A stretch of DNA of 64,000 bases, from positions 3,472,001 to 3,536,000 of the forward strand of contig NZ_CP156674.1 of NCBI RefSeq assembly GCF_039851965.1, in the 5' to 3' direction. Of the stretch, positions 40,478 to 50,009 are shown in pieces. Source of the stretch: Pseudalkalibacillus hwajinpoensis. GTDB taxonomy: Bacteria; Bacillota; Bacilli; Bacillales; Guptibacillaceae. A program made the translations under genes and the position numbers. A model generated the notes under the pieces. It did no database searches, had not been told where the DNA came from, and saw nothing but the letters and a program-made list of their open reading frames with translations. Numbering within the stretch: position 1 is the stretch's first letter; each line of letters starts with the position of its first letter.

Positions 40478-43120
40478 ATGGTGAACAATGAGTTAACAAT
40501 GCCTACAAAGTATGACCCAAAGGCAACTGAGCAGAAATGGTACCCTTACTGGGTAAATGGAGAGTTTTTTGAAGCAACAGCTGACAAGAAGAAAGATCCT
40601 TATACAATCGTTATTCCACCCCCCAACGTAACAGGAAAGCTTCATCTCGGACATGCGTGGGATACAACGCTACAGGATATTCTTTCGCGGGTGAAGCGTA
40701 TGCAGGGATACGATGTTCTCTGGCTTCCTGGAATGGACCATGCTGGAATTGCAACGCAGGCGAAAGTAGAAGGAAAGCTTCGCGAGGAAGGAACGTCCCG
40801 TTATGAGCTTGGTCGCGAGAAATTCCTTGAAAAATCATGGGAGTGGAAAGAAGAGTACGCAGATTTCATTCGAAGTCAGTGGGCGAAGCTTGGTCTATCT
40901 CTAGATTATTCAAGAGAGCGTTTCACACTTGATGATGGGCTTTCAAGTGCAGTTCGCGAAGTATTTGTTAAACTTTATGAAAAAGGTTTAATTTATCGAG
41001 GAGAATACATTATTAACTGGGATCCTCAGACGAAAACAGCTCTTTCAGACATTGAGGTTATTCACCAGGAAGTAACGGGTCACTTCTATCATATGCGCTA
41101 TCCTCTTGCAGATGGATCCGGGCATATAGAAATCGCGACAACACGTCCAGAGACAATGCTTGGGGATTCCGGCATCGCTGTTCATCCGAAAGATGTGCGT
41201 TACAAGCATCTCGTTGGAAAGAAAGCGATTCTTCCAATCGTCGGGCGGGAAATTGAAATCGTTGCTGATGATTATGTAGATATGGATTTCGGTTCTGGTG
41301 CTGTAAAAATCACACCTGCACATGACCCGAATGACTTTGAAATTGGTAATCGTCACAACCTTGAGCGCATTCTTGTCATGAATGAAGATGGCTCAATGAA
41401 TGAGAATGCGGATAAATATAAGGGCATGGATCGATTCGTGTGCCGCAAACTGCTTGTTAAGGATCTTGAGGATGCAGGAATTCTTTTCAAGATTGAAGAA
41501 CATGTGCATTCAGTTGGTCACTCAGAGCGAAGCGGAGCAGTTGTGGAACCGTATCTCTCAACTCAATGGTTTGTAAAGATGGGACCTCTTGCAGATCAAG
41601 CAATTGAGCTACAGAAGTCGGAAGACAAGGTTAACTTTGTACCAGAGCGTTTTGAGAAAACGTATTTAAACTGGATTGAGAACATTCGTGATTGGTGTAT
41701 TTCAAGACAGCTGTGGTGGGGTCATCGCATTCCGGCATGGCACCATAAAGAAACAGGCGAAATTTATGTTGGGCTAGAAGCACCAGCTGACATCGAGAAC
41801 TGGGAACAGGATGAAGATGTGCTTGATACATGGTTTAGTTCAGCTCTATGGCCCTTCTCAACAATGGGTTGGCCAGATGAATCCTCAGAAGATTACAGCC
41901 GATTCTACCCTACTAATGTTCTAGTAACTGGATACGACATTATTTATTTCTGGGTGGCACGTATGATCTTCCAGGGCATTGAATTTACAGAGCAGCGTCC
42001 TTTTAACGATGTCTTGATTCATGGACTTGTTCGTGACTCTGAAGGCCGCAAGATGAGTAAATCGCTAGGTAACGGTGTTGACCCAATGGATGTTATCGAG
42101 AAGTATGGCGCTGATTCCCTACGCTTCTTCTTATCAACAGGATCTTCGCCAGGACAGGACCTTCGTTTCTACTGGGAAAAGGTGGAATCAACTTGGAACT
42201 TCGCAAATAAAATCTGGAATGCTTCTCGTTTCGCGCTCATGAACATGGACGGGATTAAGTATGAAGAATTAGATTTGACTGGGAAAAAAACAACAGCAGA
42301 TAAATGGATTTTAACTCGTTTAAACGAAACGGTTGAGCAGGTAACCCGTCTCATTAATAACTATGAATTCGGTGAAGTTGGACGTTACCTATATAACTTT
42401 ATCTGGGATGATTTCTGTGATTGGTACATTGAGATGGCTAAGCTGCCTCTATACGGTGAAGATGAAGCGGCGAAGAAGACCACTCGTTCGGTTCTAGCGT
42501 ATGTACTTGATCAAACGATGCGTCTTTTGCACCCATTCATGCCGTACTTAACGGAAGAAATCTGGCAGCACCTTCCACATGAAGGCGAGTCAATTACAGT
42601 TGCAAGCTGGCCTGTGAAAAATGAAGAGCTGCATTTCCCTGAGGCAGCAGCTGACATGGCATTATTGACAGAAGTAATTCGTTCTGTACGTAACATTCGT
42701 GCTGAAATGAATGTTGCGCCAAGCAAGCCGATTGAGCTTCGGATTAAGCCGAAGTCAGAAGAAGCCCAGAGCAAGCTTGAACAGAACAGTCAATATATCG
42801 AGCGTTTTTGTAATCCTGAAACACTAACAGTTTCCGCTAATCTTCAGGCTCCTGAAAAGTCGATGACAGCAGTTGTGTCAGGTGCAGAATTGTTCCTGCC
42901 ACTTGAAGGATTAATTAACATTGACGAAGAAATTGAACGCCTTAAAAGCGAGTTGAAGAAACTGGATGGAGAAGTAGAGCGTGTTCAGAAAAAGCTAGCG
43001 AATGAGAAATTCATAAGCAAAGCACCTGAGAAGGTTGTTGACGAAGAACGAGCAAAAGAAAAAGACTATCTTGAAAGAAGAAGCAACGTTGAAGGTCGTA
43101 TCAACGAATTAAAAAAATAA
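40478..43120 (+). CDS. valS: Valyl-tRNA synthetase
   Basis: Charges tRNA-Val. ATG 40478 has AAGGAAG seven bases upstream; the GTG at 40472 is too close to it. 880 residues as in B. subtilis. Class I motifs: HIGH-type PNVTGKLHLGHAWD and KMSKS in GRKMSKSLGNG; the CP1 editing domain lies between; anticodon-binding domain near 620-770; C-terminal coiled coil (EEIERLKSELKKLDGEVERV). Controlled by the valine T-box upstream. Confidence 0.98.
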   Translation: MVNNELTMPTKYDPKATEQKWYPYWVNGEFFEATADKKKDPYTIVIPPPNVTGKLHLGHAWDTTLQDILSRVKRMQGYDVLWLPGMDHAGIATQAKVEGKLREEGTSRYELGREKFLEKSWEWKEEYADFIRSQWAKLGLSLDYSRERFTLDDGLSSAVREVFVKLYEKGLIYRGEYIINWDPQTKTALSDIEVIHQEVTGHFYHMRYPLADGSGHIEIATTRPETMLGDSGIAVHPKDVRYKHLVGKKAILPIVGREIEIVADDYVDMDFGSGAVKITPAHDPNDFEIGNRHNLERILVMNEDGSMNENADKYKGMDRFVCRKLLVKDLEDAGILFKIEEHVHSVGHSERSGAVVEPYLSTQWFVKMGPLADQAIELQKSEDKVNFVPERFEKTYLNWIENIRDWCISRQLWWGHRIPAWHHKETGEIYVGLEAPADIENWEQDEDVLDTWFSSALWPFSTMGWPDESSEDYSRFYPTNVLVTGYDIIYFWVARMIFQGIEFTEQRPFNDVLIHGLVRDSEGRKMSKSLGNGVDPMDVIEKYGADSLRFFLSTGSSPGQDLRFYWEKVESTWNFANKIWNASRFALMNMDGIKYEELDLTGKKTTADKWILTRLNETVEQVTRLINNYEFGEVGRYLYNFIWDDFCDWYIEMAKLPLYGEDEAAKKTTRSVLAYVLDQTMRLLHPFMPYLTEEIWQHLPHEGESITVASWPVKNEELHFPEAAADMALLTEVIRSVRNIRAEMNVAPSKPIELRIKPKSEEAQSKLEQNSQYIERFCNPETLTVSANLQAPEKSMTAVVSGAELFLPLEGLINIDEEIERLKSELKKLDGEVERVQKKLANEKFISKAPEKVVDEERAKEKDYLERRSNVEGRINELKK

Positions 43121-43126
43121 GGATAG

Positions 43127-43158
43127 GACGAATCTCTAAAGGAGGTTCGTCTTCTTTT
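43127..43158 (+). terminator. Hairpin between valS and folC
   Basis: GACGAATCT (43127-43135) pairs with AGGTTCGTC (43143-43151), then TTCTTTT. Probably a partial terminator, because folC starts 20 bases later without an obvious promoter. Confidence 0.7.
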
Positions 43159-43177
43159 AAGGAAGGGGTTTTAGAAT

Positions 43178-44473
43178 ATGTTTCATTCTTACGATGCAGC
43201 AGTTGGTTGGATCCATAGTTTGCTGAATCATGGCATGAAGCCAGGACTTGAACGAATGGAATGGATGCTGGATCAGCTCGGAAATCCAGAACGTCGTCTC
43301 AAAACCATTCATGTTGGCGGAACGAATGGAAAGGGCTCAACCGTCACCTATCTCCGAACAGTACTTGAAGAGTCCGGGTACGAAGTAGGAACATTTACTT
43401 CACCCTATATCGAAACATTTACAGAACGTATCTCATTGAATGGACAACCTATTAGCGAAGAAGATCTTATCAAGTTATGCAACCAGGTTCAGCCTCTTGT
43501 CGAGGTAGCGGCTGCCTCACCGCTTGGTTCCCCAACAGAGTTTGAGGTCATTACAGTTATTGCTTTGCTCTACTTCGGGACCATCTCTTATCCGGATCTT
43601 GTTGTTATGGAGGTAGGGCTTGGTGGACGTCTGGATTCAACCAATGTCATCCATCCTCTTGTTTCTGTCATTACGAACGTAGGATATGATCATACACATA
43701 TTCTAGGTAGTGATATTCAGCAGGTTGCATTTGAAAAGGCTGGAATCATTAAATCAGGTGTTGCACTGATCACCACAGCGGAAAAAGAAGGGGTGCTCGC
43801 CCTTCTAGAGCAAACAACGAGAACGCAAAAAACGAAAATTTATCGCATGAATAACGAATTTAAAGTGAGTCATATCTCAAGCACAAACGAGGGAGAACGT
43901 TTTACGTTCGAATCTCCTTACAGAACGATTGAAGATCTCTCCATCGGAATGAAAGGTGATCATCAAGTTAAAAATGCTTCAGCTGCACTCATGACACTTG
44001 AATACTTAAGGGTGTTTTATGGGCTGCATATTGAAGAAGACATGATCAAAATAGGACTTGCTCGCGCTGCATGGCCTGGAAGATTTGAAAAGTTAAAGTC
44101 ACATCCAGATGTGGTTGTGGATGGAGCGCATAATCCTGAAGGTGTGGAAAGTCTTGCGCAAACTTTGAGGACACACTATCCTGATACCAATATTCATGCT
44201 GTGTTCAGCGCTTTAGGAGATAAAGATATTGAGTCTATGCTTCAACCATTATACCCACTCATTCGATCTATCACATTTACTACGTTTGATTTCCCGAGAG
44301 CGATTTCAGCGAGAGCTTTATTTGACCGCTCAACAGCTTCAGATAAATCTTATGAAGAAAACTGGCATAAGGCCATTCAATCTGCCTGTGAAAGTGCAGA
44401 AGAAAATGACCTGGTTTTAATTACAGGATCTCTCTACTTCGTTTCTGAAATAAGGAATTATCTAAAAAATTAG
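43178..44473 (+). CDS. folC: Folylpolyglutamate synthase / dihydrofolate synthase
   Basis: Adds glutamate to dihydropteroate and folates. 431 residues with the Mur-ligase-type ATP loop HVGGTNGKGST near 47-57, the EVGLGGRLDSTN metal-binding region, GRFEKLKSHPDVVVDGAHNPEG in the C-terminal domain, and normal length. AAGGAAGGGG precedes the ATG. Follows valS as in B. subtilis. Confidence 0.96.
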   Translation: MFHSYDAAVGWIHSLLNHGMKPGLERMEWMLDQLGNPERRLKTIHVGGTNGKGSTVTYLRTVLEESGYEVGTFTSPYIETFTERISLNGQPISEEDLIKLCNQVQPLVEVAAASPLGSPTEFEVITVIALLYFGTISYPDLVVMEVGLGGRLDSTNVIHPLVSVITNVGYDHTHILGSDIQQVAFEKAGIIKSGVALITTAEKEGVLALLEQTTRTQKTKIYRMNNEFKVSHISSTNEGERFTFESPYRTIEDLSIGMKGDHQVKNASAALMTLEYLRVFYGLHIEEDMIKIGLARAAWPGRFEKLKSHPDVVVDGAHNPEGVESLAQTLRTHYPDTNIHAVFSALGDKDIESMLQPLYPLIRSITFTTFDFPRAISARALFDRSTASDKSYEENWHKAIQSACESAEENDLVLITGSLYFVSEIRNYLKN

Positions 44474-44586
44474 AATAAAACGTAAAAAACTAGGACTTTC
44501 TCGCCATTTATTGCTAAAATGATAGTTAACCATTGCGGATATGGAAAAATATTCTTCCGGAAGAGGGAAGATGAAGGGGGAAACAA

Positions 44587-46305
44587 TTGACTGCAACTAG
44601 GAAGCGGCTTGTTTGGATTGTATGGCTTTTGTTTGGGCCACTACTCATTTTTGCAACCTTCTATTTCTTTCCCCCGGACTTTAAAGGAAATTTTGCAGAT
44701 GTTCTCGCTTTATTTGGGTTACTTGCTGTCGTTGCGATGATGCCTATTAATGTTAAGGGGACAGATCTTTTTTTTATACAGGGGATTTCTCTAGCCGTAT
44801 TCTTGAGGTATGGTCTGTTTATCGAGATGTTCCTGACCCAGCTTTCCATACTTGTCTTTCTAATGAATCTTCGCGTAACACGAAAAGATAGTTATCGCTA
44901 TCCTGTTAATCTATTAATGTTTATGTTGATATCACTAATATCCGGTGGTCTTTTCTACTTGGTAGGTGGGTCAACAGGGGAGTTCTCAGGAAATGTCGTT
45001 TCCCAGCTAGTACCGTCAATCATGTATGTTTTTTCTCTAATTTTTATTAACCAGATCCTGCTTCACTTCTTGAGGATTTACGTCTATAAAGAGACCAATA
45101 CGAAGTTTTTTGGAAAAGACATGCTCTGGGAAGCGATATCAACAGCCGTTACTCTTCCAGTTGGTTTTCTGCTTTACATGCTTCATACATACTTAGGTGC
45201 AATCGCCATCTTTTTTGTTGGAGTTCCATTTGTTCTTGCTTCTTTAATGATTCGTTTGTATTACTCAAGCCAAAAAGTAAACGATCTTCTGCAGAAAACA
45301 AGTGAAATCGGTCAGCAGATTACCCAATCTCTTGATACTGACGAAATATTAAACTTATTCTTAGATGAAATTAAAGATATGTTTGTTGTCGACTATGCTT
45401 ATATTATGGATGCTGAGTATGTGAAGAAGCTATCTATTATTAAATGCCTTGATAAGGATTATGGCGTTATAGCTGGTCCTGTAGGTAGCAACGTTCAAGA
45501 AGGAATTAGCTCGAGAGTTTGGAGAAGTGGAAGAAGTCGATTATATACAAAACGTTCACAATGGAAAAACATAACTCTTGAAGTACTGCCTGAGTCAACC
45601 AACTCGGTTATTTCAGTTCCAATGAAGCGTAATAAAAACGTTGTGGGCATTATTACACTGGCTTCAGATAAAATCCGTTCTTACGAAAAACACCACATTC
45701 TCGTCCTTCAAATTTTAGCCAACTATCTAGCTGTTGCCATTGATAATGCAAAAAATTACGAAGAAACGAAGCGAAGAAGCGAACGCTGTCCTTTGACCAA
45801 CTTATATAATTTCCGCTTCTTTAGTGAATTGTTAGAAGAGAAGTACAAGTGTTTGGATGAAATGCCATCGTCATTTTCAATCATTCTTCTTGATCTAGAT
45901 CATTTTAAAAAGGTGAATGATACATTCGGACATCATAGTGGAAATGAAGTGCTATGCGGGCTCTCCAATCGTCTTGTCGAAGAGATAGGGACTAAAGGAA
46001 CGGTAGCGAGATTTGGGGGAGAAGAATTCGTTGTTCTGTTAGAAAACCACTCGCATGAAGACAGCCTACAAAAAGCCGAGGAGCTGCGCTGTACAATAGC
46101 AGATCGCCCATTTGAAATTTTTAACGATCTTGGAAACGGGAACCTACAGGTGATCTATATTACAGCGAGTATTGGAGTTGCAACCGCTCCTGATCAGGGA
46201 GACGACGCTCAAACGTTGATCCGAAATGCGGATCGGGCCATGTACACAGGTGCGAAGCAACGAGGGCGCAATCGTGTTGCAAGCTACGTTGGATACGTTG
46301 GATAG
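44587..46305 (+). CDS. Membrane GAF-GGDEF diguanylate cyclase
   Basis: Likely makes cyclic di-GMP. 572 residues from TTG 44587 (AAGGGGG six bases upstream). About 1-215 are six or seven membrane helices with little extracellular sequence; about 235-385 a GAF domain (SLDTDEILNLFLDEI, VISVPMKRNKNVVGIITL); about 395-565 a GGDEF domain with DHFKKVNDTFGHHSGN and active-site GGEEF at 478-482. The inhibitory RxxD site five residues before GGEEF is replaced by GTKG, so product inhibition through that site is unlikely. No EAL or HD-GYP domain. It has no counterpart between folC and comC in B. subtilis. The signal sensed is unknown. Confidence 0.88.
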   Translation: MTATRKRLVWIVWLLFGPLLIFATFYFFPPDFKGNFADVLALFGLLAVVAMMPINVKGTDLFFIQGISLAVFLRYGLFIEMFLTQLSILVFLMNLRVTRKDSYRYPVNLLMFMLISLISGGLFYLVGGSTGEFSGNVVSQLVPSIMYVFSLIFINQILLHFLRIYVYKETNTKFFGKDMLWEAISTAVTLPVGFLLYMLHTYLGAIAIFFVGVPFVLASLMIRLYYSSQKVNDLLQKTSEIGQQITQSLDTDEILNLFLDEIKDMFVVDYAYIMDAEYVKKLSIIKCLDKDYGVIAGPVGSNVQEGISSRVWRSGRSRLYTKRSQWKNITLEVLPESTNSVISVPMKRNKNVVGIITLASDKIRSYEKHHILVLQILANYLAVAIDNAKNYEETKRRSERCPLTNLYNFRFFSELLEEKYKCLDEMPSSFSIILLDLDHFKKVNDTFGHHSGNEVLCGLSNRLVEEIGTKGTVARFGGEEFVVLLENHSHEDSLQKAEELRCTIADRPFEIFNDLGNGNLQVIYITASIGVATAPDQGDDAQTLIRNADRAMYTGAKQRGRNRVASYVGYVG

Positions 46306-46412
46306 GTATAATTGATGCTTTCACTCATTTATTTAAGAAAGTTACAATGTTATTCATTCAGAGATAGTGATAATTTCTTTCTAATAATTTCTGATAAAGG
46401 ACTGAACCTGGT

Positions 46413-47162
46413 TTGGGTATAATATACAGTTATTTATTTTTATCTGGCTTGGTTATGGGGTCATTTTTTAACGTTGTGGGCCTGCGTGTTCCGAAGAAAC
46501 TATCCATAGTGAGACCACGCTCTTCTTGTCCCCGCTGTAAGAGAAATCTGGGTCCCCTTGAATTAATTCCTGTTGTTTCTTTTCTATTTCAAAAAGGAAA
46601 ATGTAAAGGTTGTTTATCAAAAATTTCTCCCATATATGCTGTGATAGAATTTATAACAGCATTTCTTTTTATGATCACACCACATTTAATCGGATGGTCT
46701 CATGAATTATTGGTTGCTTATGGTCTTTTATCACTTTTAATAATAGTTTCAATTTCTGATTTTGTTTATATGATAATACCAGATAAGGTGTTATTATTTT
46801 TTGGCGGTTACTTTATTCTCGTTAGAGTTATTGTTCCTTTGGATTTATGGTATAGTCCGTTTCTTGGAGCAGCTGTAGGATTCATATTTCTATTACTAAT
46901 TGCTATTATAAGTAAAGGCGGTATGGGTGGGGGAGATATCAAGCTGTTTGCAGTCCTGGGTTTAGTATTTGGTTATCAACAACTGTTGCTGGTGTTTTTC
47001 TTTTCTACTCTATGCGGAACAATAATTGGCTTAGGGGCATTATTAACTGGAAAAGTAAAGCGAAAACAACCGGTACCATTTGGTCCTTCTATTGCAATTG
47101 GAAGCCTTATTACCTATTACTTTTCCAGCCGAATTTTAGAATGGTATGTGAATTTACTTTAG
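46413..47162 (+). CDS. comC: Prepilin peptidase ComC
   Basis: Aspartic protease in the membrane that cleaves and methylates type IV-like prepilins (ComGC etc.) needed for DNA uptake. 249 residues with about seven helices, an N-terminal cytoplasmic zinc loop (CPRC and CKGC), and the two catalytic Asp motifs (SDFVYMIIPD and GMGGGDIKLF). The call start is TTG 46413 with only a weak AAAGG upstream. The gene is visibly more AT-rich than its neighbours. Confidence 0.93.
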   Translation: MGIIYSYLFLSGLVMGSFFNVVGLRVPKKLSIVRPRSSCPRCKRNLGPLELIPVVSFLFQKGKCKGCLSKISPIYAVIEFITAFLFMITPHLIGWSHELLVAYGLLSLLIIVSISDFVYMIIPDKVLLFFGGYFILVRVIVPLDLWYSPFLGAAVGFIFLLLIAIISKGGMGGGDIKLFAVLGLVFGYQQLLLVFFFSTLCGTIIGLGALLTGKVKRKQPVPFGPSIAIGSLITYYFSSRILEWYVNLL

Positions 47163-47338
47163 CGATATATCAAGTATACTTTTTCGATAGGATAAGGGAA
47201 AAGTTGCCTGTTATGGTCGCTTTTTTTATGAAGAAAATCATATCTTTATAAAGTAATCAACAAATCTAGTAACTTTCGTTCTAGCATTTCCGCACGTTTC
47301 ATAGACTATAGTACAAGCCTGAAACGAGGAGGATGGTT

Positions 47339-48352
47339 ATGGACAATGAGAAGCGGACGATTTCAATTCGTTTAAATGGTGAGGATGTGAAGAAGCCTCC
47401 CTCAACACATAAAGAAGAAAGCGCAGCGGCTGAAGAGAAGGAATTTGAGTGGATTCTTCCAGAACGACGTGATTCGAAAAAGGTAGTGGAATTTAAAAGA
47501 CGTCATCTTCAGAAAAAAACGTATTCCGTTTATGACCTTCCAAAGAAGCGCTCAAAACTCCCGGTGAAGCGGAAGAAGAAAAAGCCCCCCATAGCGAGCA
47601 AGCCCGTTATAACACTTCAGAAAAAGGTGATCGCCTCAGCCGGCCTTGCCATTGTTCTTGGCGTTTTATTCGGAGCAAGCTTGCTAATGGTTTTCGCTGG
47701 AGATCATGCCGTACCTACAATTACAGCAACAAAAGAGGAAGATATGGGATCAGTAACAGGGTCAAAAACGGATCTATCACTTGATCTCCATGTTGTTCAA
47801 TCCGGTGCGTATGAAACAGAAGAATCTGCTAAAGAATTTGAACAAAAGATAAAAGGTGAAGGAATTCCTGCAGCCGTTTTTCGAGGTGAAAAGTACTATT
47901 TGCTCATTGGTGTCTCGTCTACTGTAGAAGGTCAGGACGCGCTTGGTGACTATTTTACAAGCAAGGGTCAGGATGTTTACAAGAAAGTGTGGAGTATCAA
48001 TGGAGAAGATGCTGTTTTAAGTAGCGAAGAAGGTGAGCATCTCTTAAAAGGTAAGGTACTTCTTGAAGAACTTGCAGCCCTTGATATAGCTGCTTTATCT
48101 GATAACGGACTTTCAGAGGATGATCTTAAGAGAACGGCTGAAGCGATTCAATCCTGGGAGGAAAAAGGCGGCGCTGGAATTGAGCAATGGGAGGAAAATG
48201 GTGGTCAGGAATTATCAGATTCGATTAATGGTGGATTGGAAGAAGTGCAAGCTTATTCTTCAGAAGAAACAGTTTCTTCTCTCTGGATCGCGCAGCAGCA
48301 CTTACTTGATGGACTGAGCGCTTATCAAGAACTAGTAGAAAGTATGAAATAA
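47339..48352 (+). CDS. spoIIB: Stage II sporulation protein B
   Basis: Septum-associated protein that aids engulfment by helping septal peptidoglycan thinning. ATG 47339 has GAGGAGG six bases upstream; ATG 47333 is too close. 337 residues: a cytoplasmic, very basic stretch (about 50-95), one membrane helix (about 104-124, VIASAGLAIVLGVLFGASLLMVF), then an extracellular SPOR domain (about 148-220, DLHVVQSGAYETEESAKEF) and a charged helical tail. The region 47163-47338 holds no other gene. Confidence 0.88.
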   Translation: MDNEKRTISIRLNGEDVKKPPSTHKEESAAAEEKEFEWILPERRDSKKVVEFKRRHLQKKTYSVYDLPKKRSKLPVKRKKKKPPIASKPVITLQKKVIASAGLAIVLGVLFGASLLMVFAGDHAVPTITATKEEDMGSVTGSKTDLSLDLHVVQSGAYETEESAKEFEQKIKGEGIPAAVFRGEKYYLLIGVSSTVEGQDALGDYFTSKGQDVYKKVWSINGEDAVLSSEEGEHLLKGKVLLEELAALDIAALSDNGLSEDDLKRTAEAIQSWEEKGGAGIEQWEENGGQELSDSINGGLEEVQAYSSEETVSSLWIAQQHLLDGLSAYQELVESMK

Positions 48353-48536
48353 TCAGTTATTTGCGGAGCGATGAAATTAAAGGTACGATATGAGTGGAAG
48401 AGGACCCTCCTGAATGAATTTTTTAAACGAATAGAAAGATATGAAAAGTTATGACAAGAAATTTATTCTTTATGCACATACATGCATAGCATTGAACGAA
48501 AAATGTAGAGGAACGTCAAAATTTAAATTGTGGAAA

Positions 48537-48573
48537 GAAAAGGGATTTGATAAGCTGTTATCAAGCCCTTTTC
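48537..48573 (+). terminator. Strong inverted repeat between spoIIB and maf
   Basis: GAAAAGGG, bulged A, TTTGATAA, loop GCTG, TTATCAAG, CCCTTTTC: a 16-bp stem. The 3' arm supplies TTTT but is followed by CCCAC, so it is an imperfect terminator. It could end spoIIB transcripts or shape the maf 5' end. The rest of 48353-48608 shows nothing. Confidence 0.6.
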
Positions 48574-48608
48574 CCACTTGTGAATCATTTACAAAAAAGG
48601 GTGGTATA

Positions 48609-49187
48609 ATGAAGCGCCTCGTCTTAGCCTCAGGGTCTCCGCGAAGAAAAGAACTTCTAGAGCAAATGAACCTCAATTTCGATATCATGGTAAGCCGCTT
48701 TGAAGAGCATATTTCTCTAACCATTCCTCCTTCAGAACTCGTGAAACAGCTTGCAGCTGGTAAAGCAAACGATGTCCGGTCTCGCGTGATCGATGCTGTT
48801 ATTATTGGCGCAGATACAGTCGTTACACTTGATCATGATGTACTAGTAAAGCCAGAAAGTCGCGAGCATGCGAGGCAGATGCTAAAAGCACTCTCTGGCC
48901 GTAAACACATCGTTTATTCAGGTGTAGCCATTCTTTCGAAGGAAAGAGAGTCTGTGTTTCACGAAGCGACTGAAGTGACTTTCTGGGAACTAACTGATCA
49001 AGAAATTGAAAATTACCTTGATACCGGAGAACCTTATGATAAAGCGGGAGGTTATGGCATTCAGGGCTTTGGTGCCGCCTTTGTGAAACGTATTCATGGC
49101 GATTATTATAGTGTGGTAGGGCTTCCTATTTCCAGAACGCTACGTGAACTTGCGTCGTTCGGAATAGTACCGGAGATTCAGCGTTAG
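48609..49187 (+). CDS. maf: Maf nucleotide pyrophosphatase / septum-inhibition protein
   Basis: Maf proteins hydrolyse modified or canonical nucleoside triphosphates; overproduction inhibits septation in B. subtilis. ATG 48609 follows AAAAGGGTGG and begins MKRLVLASGSPRRKELLEQM; the frame open to 48441 crosses an inverted repeat and is not used. 192 residues; GADTVVTLD, the DTGEPYDKAGGYGIQG active-site segment and the VVGLPI end are present. Lies between spoIIB and radC as in B. subtilis. Confidence 0.95.
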   Translation: MKRLVLASGSPRRKELLEQMNLNFDIMVSRFEEHISLTIPPSELVKQLAAGKANDVRSRVIDAVIIGADTVVTLDHDVLVKPESREHARQMLKALSGRKHIVYSGVAILSKERESVFHEATEVTFWELTDQEIENYLDTGEPYDKAGGYGIQGFGAAFVKRIHGDYYSVVGLPISRTLRELASFGIVPEIQR

Positions 49188-49221
49188 TCAGACATGAAGA
49201 TGAATCCAGGGAGGAAGTTTG

Positions 49222-49911
49222 TTGCTGAAAACACCATTAATGATTCGTGATTATCCTGAAGAAGAGCGTCCGAGAGAGCGTCTTGTGAAGGATGGTCCTG
49301 AGACGCTCTCTAATCAGGAACTACTAGCGATTATACTCAGGACTGGAACAAGGCAGGAATCTGTCCTGCAGCTTTCTTATCGCATCATTCAGAATTTTGA
49401 AGGTCTTCGTCTCCTTAAAGATGCGAGTATTGAAGAGTTAACCGCTCTTAATGGGGTCGGTCCTGCGAAGGCCGTACAACTTATTGCTGCAATGGAACTT
49501 GGCAGAAGAGTAAGTCGGCTTCAGCAGGAGGAACGTTATACCATACGCTCACCGGAAGATGGAGCAAACTATGTGATGGAAGATATGCGATTTCTTTCAC
49601 AAGAGCATTTTGTTTGCCTATACTTAAATACGAAAAACCAGGTGCTTCATCGACAAACCGTGTTTGTTGGCAGTTTAAATGCTTCAATCGTGCACCCACG
49701 GGAGGTTTTTCGTGAGGCCTTTAGACGATCAGCAGCATCATTAATTTGTTTTCATAACTAACCAAGTGGGGATCCTACATCGAGTAGAGAAGATATTGAA
49801 GTGACAAAACGTTTAACTGAATGTGGTAAAATGCTTGGAATTGATATGTTAGATCATATTATTATTGGAGATCAGAAGTTTGTTAGTTTAAAAGAAAAAG
49901 GGTATGTATAA
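49222..49911 (+). pseudogene. radC: radC interrupted by an in-frame TAA at the JAMM motif
   Basis: RadC (YsxA) is a JAB1/MPN-type protein with an N-terminal helix-hairpin-helix (LNGVGPAKAVQLI). The frame runs from TTG 49222 (AGGGAGGA upstream) to TAA 49759-49761, then continues in the same frame without other damage to TAA 49909-49911. The complete reading is 229 codons plus stop, the normal RadC length. The internal TAA stands where the family has the second His of the metal-binding HNHPSGD motif: CFHN-stop-PSGDPT. The tail (GKMLGIDMLDHIIIGDQKFVSLKEKG) is well conserved, which points to a recent mutation or a sequence error. Confidence 0.88.
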
Positions 49912-50009
49912 ATCGGATATGGATTTGTTTTCCCACTACCGTTTTACGTATTGTTGCAGTATAATCATAGTTATGAGTTTTGCTTGAATTGAAGGGAGAT
50001 TTAACATAA

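Noticed and set aside
48441..48608. 56-residue N-terminal extension of maf
   Set aside because: It runs across the inverted repeat and Maf proteins begin at the MKRLVLASGSPRR position.
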